Source: a bacterium (lineage in GTDB: Bacteria > JAJVIF01 > JAGGVT01). From it: DNA of 12,365 bases. Numbering within the stretch: position 1 is the stretch's first letter; every line of letters begins with the position of its first letter. The notes beneath the pieces are model-generated. The model was not told the DNA's origin, ran no database searches, and saw only the letters and a program-made list of their open reading frames with translations. Position numbers and translations under genes: made by a program. The stretch lies in contig JAGGVT010000182.1 in the NCBI GenBank assembly GCA_021157815.1, positions 1-12,365 of the forward strand, read 5' to 3'. This document shows, one piece after another, positions 1 to 7,648 of this stretch.

Positions 1-145
1 ACTGCGCCAGAAGGTTATCCGTACCCATTGGGAGATGCCGTCCGTGCGGCTCTACTGTCCCAAATGGAATCACGACGCCATCGCCATCGTCATCAAGATA
101 TTTGATAACTTCATCAAAAGGCATTTCACTTATTCTTACTGTCAT
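1..145 (-). CDS. Creatininase-family amidohydrolase, N-terminal 48 residues (3' part beyond window)
   Basis: This is the start of a minus-strand gene that leaves the window on the left. The 48 visible residues begin MTVRISEMPFDEVIKYL and reach a GTVEPHGRHLPMGTDNLLA motif at about residues 29-47. This is the signature first metal-binding segment of the creatininase superfamily (creatinine amidohydrolase, the mycofactocin peptidase MftE, FAPy deformylase ArfB). Glu32, His34 and Asp43 have the same spacing as the family's metal ligands (Glu34, His36, Asp45 in Pseudomonas creatininase). The remaining family ligands (a later His and Glu) lie outside the window. The ATG at 145-143 is preceded on the minus strand by an excellent Shine-Dalgarno GGAGGTG (complement of 151-157), about 5 bases away. 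The family is sure; the exact substrate cannot be told from this fragment. Confidence 0.85.
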   Translation of the reverse strand, partial: MTVRISEMPFDEVIKYLDDDGDGVVIPFGTVEPHGRHLPMGTDNLLAQ

Positions 146-204
146 TAATACACCTCCGGTAATTTCACAGCGCATTTTATTATGAGTGATTGAGTAATTC
201 AAGG

Positions 205-369
205 TTAGTTTTCAGCATAATCTCGGGAGTAATGGTCATTTCTTTGGGGAAGGAGACCGGTTTCCATTTGAAAATTGGGTGCTGTAAATGCGATATCAGG
301 ATTCTTGTCCGGTATCTTCACGCCCCAGATAAACCCGGTTTTCTCACGTTCAATAAAAAACGCGAATTT
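205..369 (-). pseudogene. Start-less protein-like remnant upstream of the creatininase gene
   Basis: On the minus strand an open frame of 54 residues plus stop (TAA at 207-205) runs from just after an in-frame TAA (372-370) and has no ATG, GTG or TTG near its beginning. It reads FFIEREKTGFIWGVKIPDKN, then PDIAF, TAPNFQMETGLL and a polar tail ending in YAEN. The composition looks like the C-terminal end of a real globular protein rather than random sequence. The FxxExxxGxxWG...NPxIxF pattern loosely recalls SMI1/KNR4 (SUKH)-type proteins, but that is only an impression. It lies 60 bases upstream of the creatininase start on the same strand and stops just short of the TG repeat at 383. I infer a truncated gene whose 5' part has been deleted. 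A plus-strand frame across 190-414 is its shadow. Confidence 0.4.
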
Positions 370-381
370 TTAGAAAAGATA

Positions 382-410
382 TTGTGTGTGTGTGTGTGTA
401 GGTGTATAAT
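382..410 (+). promoter_or_regulatory. Candidate sigma70 promoter with repeat-filled spacer
   Basis: TTGTGT (382-387), a 17-base spacer (388-404) and a perfect TATAAT (405-410) make a plausible vegetative promoter; a second overlapping TATAAT lies at 410-415. Transcription would start near 417, giving a leader of about 65 bases before the ATG at 482. The spacer is mostly TG repeat, so a gain or loss of one unit would give 19- or 15-base spacing to the TTG. The expected orientation matches the downstream two-gene unit. Confidence 0.6.
383..398. repeat. (TG)8 dinucleotide microsatellite
   Basis: Eight uninterrupted TG units occupy 383-398, an unusually long dinucleotide tract for a bacterial genome. 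The tract lies between a -35-like TTGTGT (382-387, which it partly forms) and a TATAAT at 405-410, upstream of the secreted Cys-rich protein gene. Slipped-strand mispairing could change promoter spacing in 2-base steps. Confidence 0.9.
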
Positions 411-481
411 ATAATTAGAAAATTAAATTTACATAAAGCAATGTTTATTATTTAAACAAATTCGTTCAAAGAGAGGTAAAG

Positions 482-928
482 ATGAAAAACTATTGGATTG
501 TTTTGGTATTAATTATTCTGTTGAGCGTGTTTAACATCCCCAAAGCCATCGCGAAAACCTGTATCCCTTGTCAATGCACAACAACAACCGTCTATGAGCC
601 CAGACCTGGGCAATGTACACATGATCCAGCATACTGGTGCTATGTTGATGTCAAACAAACATGGTGTCGCACTATTTTACATTTCCCTTGCACTGAATGT
701 GTTCCCCAAATCATCGCGGTAATTCAAAGGACATGTAAAATATGGCCCGGCAGCCAGAATGTTATCGGCGCAGCGCCATGTGACGATGAAGAATCAGTTT
801 CAACAAAATGGTGGTGGGTCGTGGGGGCAGGTGGGGAGCCATGTGACTGGGTCAGGTGTTTTTATTGCCCACAAGGGGACATACCTCCTGAGCATGTACT
901 TGAATCAGATAACTGCCCAAACGGTTAG
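482..928 (+). CDS. Secreted cysteine-rich protein, unknown function
   Basis: The 148-residue product begins MKNYWIVLVLIILLSVFNI, a typical Sec signal peptide (two-residue-spaced Lys, hydrophobic core 5-18) with a likely cleavage after AIA at residue 24. The mature 124 residues contain 14 cysteines (27, 30, 32, 45, 53, 62, 70, 73, 85, 100, 121, 126, 129, 145), an even number that suggests up to seven disulfides or metal ligation outside the cytoplasm. CxxCxC at 27-32, CxxC at 70-73 and CxxxxCxxC at 121-129 stand out, together with a Trp-rich patch at 110-112. I recognise no family. The ATG at 482 has GAGAGGT-like Shine-Dalgarno sequence at 471-476. The lipoprotein gene follows 41 bases downstream on the same strand with no terminator between, so the two are probably co-transcribed. 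Confidence 0.75.
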   Translation: MKNYWIVLVLIILLSVFNIPKAIAKTCIPCQCTTTTVYEPRPGQCTHDPAYWCYVDVKQTWCRTILHFPCTECVPQIIAVIQRTCKIWPGSQNVIGAAPCDDEESVSTKWWWVVGAGGEPCDWVRCFYCPQGDIPPEHVLESDNCPNG

Positions 929-969
929 ACATATTTCTTTAATCTATTTCTTTTAAAAAGGACAATATA

Positions 970-1965
970 ATGTATAAAAAAATTTTGTTAATATCAATTC
1001 TAGTATTCTTAATCACAGGATGTTCGAACAATCCACAAGCGATCAAGCCTGATAAAATTGGAAACCAACATTCTTCTTTGGATGCCAATATTGATCGAAA
1101 TAGCACAATTAGCCATGATTTGAAGTTTCCCATTTCCGATGATCCCGTTTATCTGGCAAATGTTCAGTCAATTGGGTTTGCATACCTCGGGGATGCTATA
1201 ACATCATATTATAAAGTAAATGGTTATCACGAGAACAGCCTTGAGACTCTCATTAATAACGGTTTTCTCTTGTTATGGCCGCGAAATGTATCAACGGGTG
1301 AACCTGTAAGTATCACTGGAAAACAATTTAACGATCCGAATTCTGAATTATTTGGAACCATAAGCTACAGGAAATTGAATGATGACACTGTAAAAACCAC
1401 ACGGGTTTCATATCGGCCATCCGAATCTGGTGATTGGCATTTCATACAAGGAGTTTATCCTGGTATTGGTGAAATGGAAATAGCCGACATAGCCGGCTGT
1501 TCAGCAAATCTCACTTCAATTGATGATCCTGAAACACGGTATATTTTAGCGATGTTTGGACAATTGACCGATTTCCTGTTTAGTGGAACCGGCAATTTCG
1601 AAACCCAGCATCATATTCTCCCTGCCGCTTTCCAGGATTTACTCGGACCGGAAATGGTTGTTATAAAGGAGAATTTTCAGAGTTTCGTAGATCTCGTTCA
1701 GCAGTCCAATGTCGTATTTAAGTGGGGAATTGATAAAGAGCAAATGTCTAATTACGTTTATCTTGAAATTGATGGAATTACATACATTAAGCATTGTATA
1801 GATCATTCAGAAGGGAGTTCAATGTCAGTAATGAAAACAATGCTCACATGCGAATATGATATGCTGGATACATCATCACCGATTTTAACCGAAAAGAATC
1901 TATCAAATGTTGAAATTGATGATGAATACTTTGCTTCCAAGAACAGTATCGCGATTCAAGAATGA
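970..1965 (+). CDS. Putative lipoprotein with a pseudopilin-like segment
   Basis: A 331-residue protein with a lipoprotein signal peptide: MYKKILLISILVFLITGC, lipobox LITGC at 14-18, so Cys18 would be lipidated; Ser at +2 would direct it to the outer membrane if the cell is diderm. Residues 20-57 are a polar linker. Residues about 64-115 (FAYLGDAITSYYKVNGYHEN, then SLETLINNGFLLLWPRN and STGEPV) resemble the pattern in type II/IV pseudopilin-related proteins, where a helix with YY..NG.Y leads to S L..L, a WP or DPW-type turn and tG.P. The rest is unassigned. Besides Cys18 there are cysteines at 177, 276 and 294. AAGGA at 958-962 is a good Shine-Dalgarno for the ATG at 970. The gene is the second of a two-gene secreted-protein unit and is followed by an intrinsic terminator. 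Function unknown. Confidence 0.75.
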   Translation: MYKKILLISILVFLITGCSNNPQAIKPDKIGNQHSSLDANIDRNSTISHDLKFPISDDPVYLANVQSIGFAYLGDAITSYYKVNGYHENSLETLINNGFLLLWPRNVSTGEPVSITGKQFNDPNSELFGTISYRKLNDDTVKTTRVSYRPSESGDWHFIQGVYPGIGEMEIADIAGCSANLTSIDDPETRYILAMFGQLTDFLFSGTGNFETQHHILPAAFQDLLGPEMVVIKENFQSFVDLVQQSNVVFKWGIDKEQMSNYVYLEIDGITYIKHCIDHSEGSSMSVMKTMLTCEYDMLDTSSPILTEKNLSNVEIDDEYFASKNSIAIQE

Positions 1966-2000
1966 TACGTAGTTTAGCTGCATTCCTTATGCAAGAATTC

Positions 2001-2033
2001 AAATCCTCCACATACCTTGGGGGATTTTTCTTT
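2001..2033 (+). terminator. Intrinsic terminator after the lipoprotein gene
   Basis: AAATCCTCC (2001-2009) pairs with GGGGGATTT (2019-2027) as a 9-bp stem with one T-G pair and a 9-base loop, followed by a T-rich tract to 2033. It ends the two-gene secreted-protein unit about 35 bases after its last stop codon. Confidence 0.75.
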
Positions 2034-2106
2034 AAATGAGGCAGTTCATATTTACAAACCACATATGTCCTAGAAATACATTTAAACAGCCTAAGGTGTA
2101 GCTGAG

Positions 2107-2122
2107 GTGTCAGTAGTGTCAG
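2107..2122. repeat. Short direct repeat upstream of the dnaK promoter
   Basis: GTGTCAG occurs twice (2107-2113 and 2116-2122), 9 bases apart from start to start. It lies about 75 bases upstream of the dnaK -35 box. It could be a regulator site or chance; no known operator is recognised. Confidence 0.3.
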
Positions 2123-2195
2123 CCATAAATAAAAAAAACGTTAAATTCGGGTAAAAATCGCAAAAAATAATCCGAAATTATTTATGCATAAGTAC

Positions 2196-2224
2196 TTGAC
2201 AACATTGCACTAAGATTATATAAT
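2196..2224 (+). promoter_or_regulatory. Consensus sigma70 promoter of dnaK-grpE
   Basis: TTGACA (2196-2201), 17-base spacer and TATAAT (2219-2224) match the vegetative consensus at every hexamer position and at optimal spacing. Transcription would start near 2231, leaving a leader of about 35 bases with GAGGT (2254-2258) before the dnaK ATG. No CIRCE inverted repeat (TTAGCACTC-N9-GAGTGCTAA) and no sigma32-like promoter was seen nearby. Confidence 0.9.
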
Positions 2225-2265
2225 GGTCTTTGAGTAAGCATTAAAAAGCAAATGAGGTTACTATT

Positions 2266-4131
2266 ATGACTAAAGTTATAGGTATCGATTTAGGAACTAC
2301 ATATTCCTGCGTTTCTGTTGTAGAAGGCGGCGAACCAACTGTTATCGTTAATACTGAGGGCGACCGCACAACACCATCCGTTGTCGCGTTCACATCCGAC
2401 GGCGAACGTCTCGTGGGTAAAATCGCGAAAAACCAGGCGGTGCAGAATCCAAACCGCACTGTGACATCAATCAAACGTCACATGGGAAAGAATTTCACAG
2501 CTGACATTGACGGCAAGAAATACAAGCCGGAGGAAATCTCAGCGATGATTCTTCAGAAACTGAAAGCTGACGCTGAGGCGTATCTCGGTGAAACTGTTAC
2601 GCAGGCTGTAATTACGGTGCCGGCGTATTTCGAGGACTCGCAAAGGCAGGCAACTAAAAACGCTGGAAAGATTGCCGGGCTTGATGTAAAGCGAATTATC
2701 AACGAGCCAACCGCGGCGGCGCTGGCGTACGGCCTTGACAAGATGGACAAGGAGCAAACCGTGCTTGTATTCGACCTTGGCGGCGGTACATTCGATGTTT
2801 CAATTCTCGACATCGGGGATAATGTCATTGAGGTAAAAGCGACCAGCGGAAACAATTTCCTTGGCGGCGATGATTTCGACAAGAAAATCATGGATTGGAT
2901 TGTCGAATCATTCAAGAAGCAGTACACGGTTGATCTTACCAATGACCCGATGGCGATGCAGCGAATCAAGGAAGCCGCTGAAAAAGCGAAAATCGAACTC
3001 AGCTCTACTGTGAAGACCACTATCAACCTTCCATTCCTTACTGCGGACCAGACAGGCCCGAAGCATTTCAACGCGGAATTATCCCGCGCAGAATTTGAGA
3101 AAATGACATCCGAGCTGATTGACGCCACCCGAGTTCCGACTGAACAGGCGATGCGCGATGCCAATGTCACAAAGGGAAGCCTTGACCAAGTGCTTCTTGT
3201 CGGCGGTTCAACACGAGTCCCCGCGGTTCAGGCAATGGTTAAAGGGCTAACTGGAGTTGACCCGAACAAGAGCGTTAATCCGGATGAGGTTGTCGCTATC
3301 GGTGCGGCAATCCAGGCTGGTGTTCTCTCCGGTGAAGTAACTGATGTTCTTCTTCTGGATATCACGCCGCTTTCACTTGGAATTGAAACTCTTGGTGGTG
3401 TGTTTACAAAACTCATCAAGCGAAACACTACGATTCCGACCAAGAAATCGGAAATCTTCTCAACTGCGGCGGACAACCAGACATCGGTTGAAATTCATGT
3501 CCTTCAGGGCGAGAGAGAAATGGCGACTTACGATAAAACACTCGGCAAGTTCCACCTGGTTGGAATCCCACCAGCTCCAAGAGGCATTCCGCAGATTGAG
3601 GTTACATTCGATATCGACGCTAACGGTATTGTGAATGTATCAGCGAAAGATTTGGGAACAGGCAAACAGCAGGAGATTACAATCACGGCATCCAGCAACC
3701 TGACTGACGACGATATCAAGCATATGCAGGACGATGCTGAGAAATTCGCTGATGAAGACAAGAAGCTCAAGGAGAAAGCCGAGGCTCGCAACAAACTTGA
3801 CTCGATGATTTACCAGGTCGAGAAGAATGTAAACGAGCATGGCGACAAACTTCCGCAGAATGAGACGGATGAAATCAAGCGTGAGATTGAAAACGCCCGT
3901 GGCGCACTTAATACCGATGATGCCGCGCAGATGAACGCGGCGTATGACAAACTCACCCAGGCGTTCCATAAACTCAGCCAGGTGCTTTATCAGCATGCCG
4001 GGCAGCAAGACTCGCAGGCAGGCACTCAAGCAGGACAGCAGGCGCCTCCTCCACCTCCGGATGCGGGGCAAACTCCCCCACCGGATGATGTTGTCGAGGG
4101 TGAATTCGAGGACCTCGGTCCCAACGCATGA
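2266..4131 (+). CDS. dnaK: Chaperone protein DnaK (Hsp70)
   Basis: Full-length 621-residue Hsp70, the ATP-driven cytoplasmic chaperone that binds exposed hydrophobic peptides with DnaJ and GrpE as partners. The nucleotide-binding domain has phosphate loop 1 (IDLGTT, 7-12), the conserved Lys70, [12 protein letters not shown] (145-156), phosphate loop 2 (DLGGGTFD, 170-177, with Thr175 equivalent to the autophosphorylated Thr) and [11 protein letters not shown] (338-348). The interdomain linker VLLLD is at 361-365. The substrate-binding beta domain follows to about 475 ([18 protein letters not shown], 399-416) and the helical lid to about 575. A Gln/Pro-rich stretch (577-606) precedes the acidic tail [12 protein letters not shown]. 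Between residues 76 and 88 the protein lacks the roughly 23-25-residue insert of E. coli DnaK and aligns well with Bacillus DnaK. GAGGT at 2254-2258 supports the ATG at 2266. grpE follows closely. Confidence 0.98.
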   Translation: MTKVIGIDLGTTYSCVSVVEGGEPTVIVNTEGDRTTPSVVAFTSDGERLVGKIAKNQAVQNPNRTVTSIKRHMGKNFTADIDGKKYKPEEISAMILQKLKADAEAYLGETVTQAVITVPAYFEDSQRQATKNAGKIAGLDVKRIINEPTAAALAYGLDKMDKEQTVLVFDLGGGTFDVSILDIGDNVIEVKATSGNNFLGGDDFDKKIMDWIVESFKKQYTVDLTNDPMAMQRIKEAAEKAKIELSSTVKTTINLPFLTADQTGPKHFNAELSRAEFEKMTSELIDATRVPTEQAMRDANVTKGSLDQVLLVGGSTRVPAVQAMVKGLTGVDPNKSVNPDEVVAIGAAIQAGVLSGEVTDVLLLDITPLSLGIETLGGVFTKLIKRNTTIPTKKSEIFSTAADNQTSVEIHVLQGEREMATYDKTLGKFHLVGIPPAPRGIPQIEVTFDIDANGIVNVSAKDLGTGKQQEITITASSNLTDDDIKHMQDDAEKFADEDKKLKEKAEARNKLDSMIYQVEKNVNEHGDKLPQNETDEIKREIENARGALNTDDAAQMNAAYDKLTQAFHKLSQVLYQHAGQQDSQAGTQAGQQAPPPPPDAGQTPPPDDVVEGEFEDLGPNA

Positions 4132-4152
4132 TAAAGGATGGTGAATATAAGC

Positions 4153-4845
4153 ATGAACACTGACAAGAGCAAAGGCAAAAAGCGCGTGAAGAATGATGAT
4201 GCGATGAAAGCCAAATCATCCGAAAAGCAGGTGGATGATTCAAGAGATAAAACTCTTTTGAATAATGCACCCGTAGAGAAAGTCGATGAGGCCGATGACG
4301 TTGAAACATCTAAAATGGAATCTGTAAAAGAAGAGATTACCGATGCGGAAACTATTGCTCAATTGGCGGATAAAATCGAAATACTCACTAACGAACTTCT
4401 TCGCGAACGCGCCGCGGTAATCAACTATCGCAAGCGCATGGAGGAGGAGAAATCGCAGATTCGACGCTACGGCGCGTATGACATGGCGTTCGACCTCCTA
4501 ACCATTCTCGATTATTTCGAGGAGAGTATGAAGTTCGATTCCGCCGATCTTGACACGAAATCTGTCCTGCAGGGCGTAAAATTCACTATCGAGGAGATGT
4601 ACAAACTGCTTGGAAGGCATGGGATTAAGGAGATTGAAACCGATATCCCGTTCAATCCCAAACTGCATGAGGCATTCAGTACCGAGGAAACAGAGGATCA
4701 CAATTCCGGTGATATACTGAACGTACACCGCAAGGGATATATGTATAAGGACAGGATTTTACGGGCGGCGATGGTAACAGTGGCTAGGGAGCCGGAAAAA
4801 TCCGATAAAACAGAGGATAAAAATCGAACCAATTCAGGTGAGTGA
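4153..4845 (+). CDS. grpE: Nucleotide exchange factor GrpE
   Basis: GrpE releases ADP from DnaK as a homodimer. The C-terminal beta domain carries the family signature: FNPKLHEAFS, then GYMYKDRILRAAMVTVARE (the usual fNPxxHEA and GYxxxdRvLRpAmVxVa). Before it are a long coiled coil (QLADKIEILTNELLRERAAV) and the YRKRMEEEK and AFDLLTILDYFEESM helices. The first 60-70 residues are a Lys/Asp/Glu-rich disordered tail, common in GrpE. Start choice: ATG at 4153 gives 230 residues and has GGTGA (4140-4144) 8 bases upstream. An in-frame ATG at 4138 (235 residues) and GTG at 4141 have AAAGG immediately in front with almost no spacing, so I prefer 4153. It begins about 20 bases after the dnaK stop and shares its promoter. 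The gene order dnaK-grpE is the reverse of the common grpE-dnaK order, and dnaJ and hrcA are absent from the window. Confidence 0.95.
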   Translation: MNTDKSKGKKRVKNDDAMKAKSSEKQVDDSRDKTLLNNAPVEKVDEADDVETSKMESVKEEITDAETIAQLADKIEILTNELLRERAAVINYRKRMEEEKSQIRRYGAYDMAFDLLTILDYFEESMKFDSADLDTKSVLQGVKFTIEEMYKLLGRHGIKEIETDIPFNPKLHEAFSTEETEDHNSGDILNVHRKGYMYKDRILRAAMVTVAREPEKSDKTEDKNRTNSGE

Positions 4846-4938
4846 TAATCGTATGATGTGGATAGTGAAAATATCGATAAAGATTTGCAAAACGGGGATT
4901 TTTTAAGATATTAACAGACTTACCTTGATTACTAATAC

Positions 4939-4972
4939 GGCGCCGGAAATCATCCCGGCGCCAATCTTTTTT
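4939..4972 (+). terminator. Intrinsic terminator of dnaK-grpE
   Basis: GGCGCCGG (4939-4946) and CCGGCGCC (4955-4962) form a perfect 8-bp GC stem with an 8-base loop, followed by a T-run at 4967-4972. It lies about 95 bases after the grpE stop. No T-run is present on the other side, so it should act only on the plus strand. Confidence 0.9.
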
Positions 4973-5030
4973 ATTTGCAATTTAATGCCGGGAGCGCCGA
5001 AGATCACTGCAGTGCGACTTTTCTATTCCA

Positions 5031-5291
5031 CTACTCAACATGCCCCGATTCAACAATGATATTGCTGTCACCTTTGATTATGCCAAGTTTGGTTTGAAGT
5101 TCGACCTCTCCTCGAAGTTTGTATCCTCTGAGCAATGAACTGATGCGCATGATATACAGCTCTCCCTCGTCGAGGCGTACCGGCATTTCTGTATCCGAAT
5201 CCTCGTGCGCGATAGCGCTGATTGTAACGCCATTCTCAAGCGCCTTTACAATCACATACTCGTTATTTGAATTGTTCTTTTCGATATCCAT
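5031..5291 (-). CDS. Small conserved-looking hypothetical protein (86 aa)
   Basis: The minus-strand frame from ATG at 5291 encodes 86 residues beginning MDIEKNNSNNEYVIVKALEN and ending in NIIVESGHVE. It looks like a compact, beta-rich cytoplasmic protein with alternating hydrophobic strands (YVIVKAL, VTISAIA, ELYIMRISSLL, VELQTKLGIIKG). It has no signal peptide, no membrane segment and no cysteine. I recognise no family. The frame extends upstream to a TTG at 5336, but that codon has no Shine-Dalgarno sequence and the added residues look like intergenic AT-rich DNA. The ATG at 5291 also has no Shine-Dalgarno, but a TATAAT ends 7 bases before it, which points to a leaderless transcript. It is convergent with grpE and divergent from gyrB. 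Confidence 0.55.
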   Translation of the reverse strand: MDIEKNNSNNEYVIVKALENGVTISAIAHEDSDTEMPVRLDEGELYIMRISSLLRGYKLRGEVELQTKLGIIKGDSNIIVESGHVE

Positions 5292-5297
5292 GTTCTG

Positions 5298-5303
5298 ATT
5301 ATA
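5298..5303 (-). promoter_or_regulatory. -10 element for a leaderless transcript
   Basis: On the minus strand TATAAT (5303-5298) is followed by CAGAAC and then the ATG at 5291, so the expected +1 falls on the A of the start codon. The -35 is weak (TTTCAT at 17-base spacing). No Shine-Dalgarno can fit between, which is consistent with leaderless translation. Confidence 0.4.
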
Positions 5304-5336
5304 CAACCATAAATAAATTAATGAAACGCCTGTCAA

Positions 5337-5501
5337 AATAGTATCGGGAAAGCGGGTTTCAGGATGACATAACGAGAGTTTAAAAGGGCGCGATTTAACT
5401 GGATATGCGTATAGTTTAGAAATATTCGCGAACGTGGCATATAATATGACATAATTTCGCCCGATTGCTGATAAAATCTGGTAATATTTATGTGAAAAGC
5501 A
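5337..5501. other. Intergenic DNA between the hypothetical gene and the gyrB promoter
   Basis: This AT-rich stretch has no convincing gene. A TATAAT on the plus strand at 5440-5445 lies within the short palindrome CATATAATATG (5438-5448), and another palindrome, TTCGCGAA, lies at 5425-5432. No good -35 box accompanies the TATAAT, so a second upstream gyrB promoter is only possible. Confidence 0.4.
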
Positions 5502-5530
5502 TTAACAAAATTGATTAAATATGTTATGAT
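5502..5530 (+). promoter_or_regulatory. gyrB promoter with extended -10
   Basis: TTAACA (5502-5507), 17-base spacer and TATGAT (5525-5530), with TG at 5522-5523 forming an extended -10 (TGTTATGAT). Each hexamer has one departure from consensus. Transcription would start near 5537, giving a leader of about 110 bases before the ATG at 5647. Confidence 0.7.
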
Positions 5531-5548
5531 TCCATGGCTTGATTATGG

Positions 5549-5570
5549 GGTCGCTTAGCGACCATTTTCT
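5549..5570 (+). promoter_or_regulatory. Hairpin in the gyrB leader
   Basis: GGTCGC (5549-5554), loop TTA and GCGACC (5558-5563) form a perfect 6-bp hairpin followed by ATTTTCT. It lies about 12 bases downstream of the predicted start of transcription. It may be a weak attenuator or a 5'-end stabiliser; no known leader family is recognised. Confidence 0.45.
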
Positions 5571-5616
5571 ATGGATTTCGTTATTAAATCTTATTATAAG
5601 TTTATGAGAAAAATAG

Positions 5617-7638
<2,022 letters not shown>

Positions 7639-7648
7639 GTAGGAGAAC

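Noticed and set aside
190-414. Plus-strand 74-residue open frame starting with TTG
   Set aside because: It has no ribosome site, runs through the TG microsatellite (giving Cys-Val repeats) and the promoter, and lies opposite a minus-strand frame whose translation looks far more protein-like.
2143-2179. Imperfect inverted repeat AAATTCGG / CCGAAATT upstream of the dnaK promoter
   Set aside because: Only 8 bp with one mismatch in AT-rich DNA and a 21-base gap; not strong enough to call an operator.
2100-2265. CIRCE operator upstream of dnaK
   Set aside because: I looked for TTAGCACTC-N9-GAGTGCTAA and found no acceptable match; GCACTAA near 2207 has no paired arm.
5005-5014. Perfect palindrome CACTGCAGTG downstream of the small minus-strand gene
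   Set aside because: A 10-bp palindrome alone is expected by chance at this scale and has no T-run to make a terminator.
5331-5336. TTGACA on the minus strand as -35 of the small hypothetical gene
   Set aside because: It is 27 bases from the TATAAT at 5303-5298, too far for sigma70, and no better -10 sits at 17 bases.
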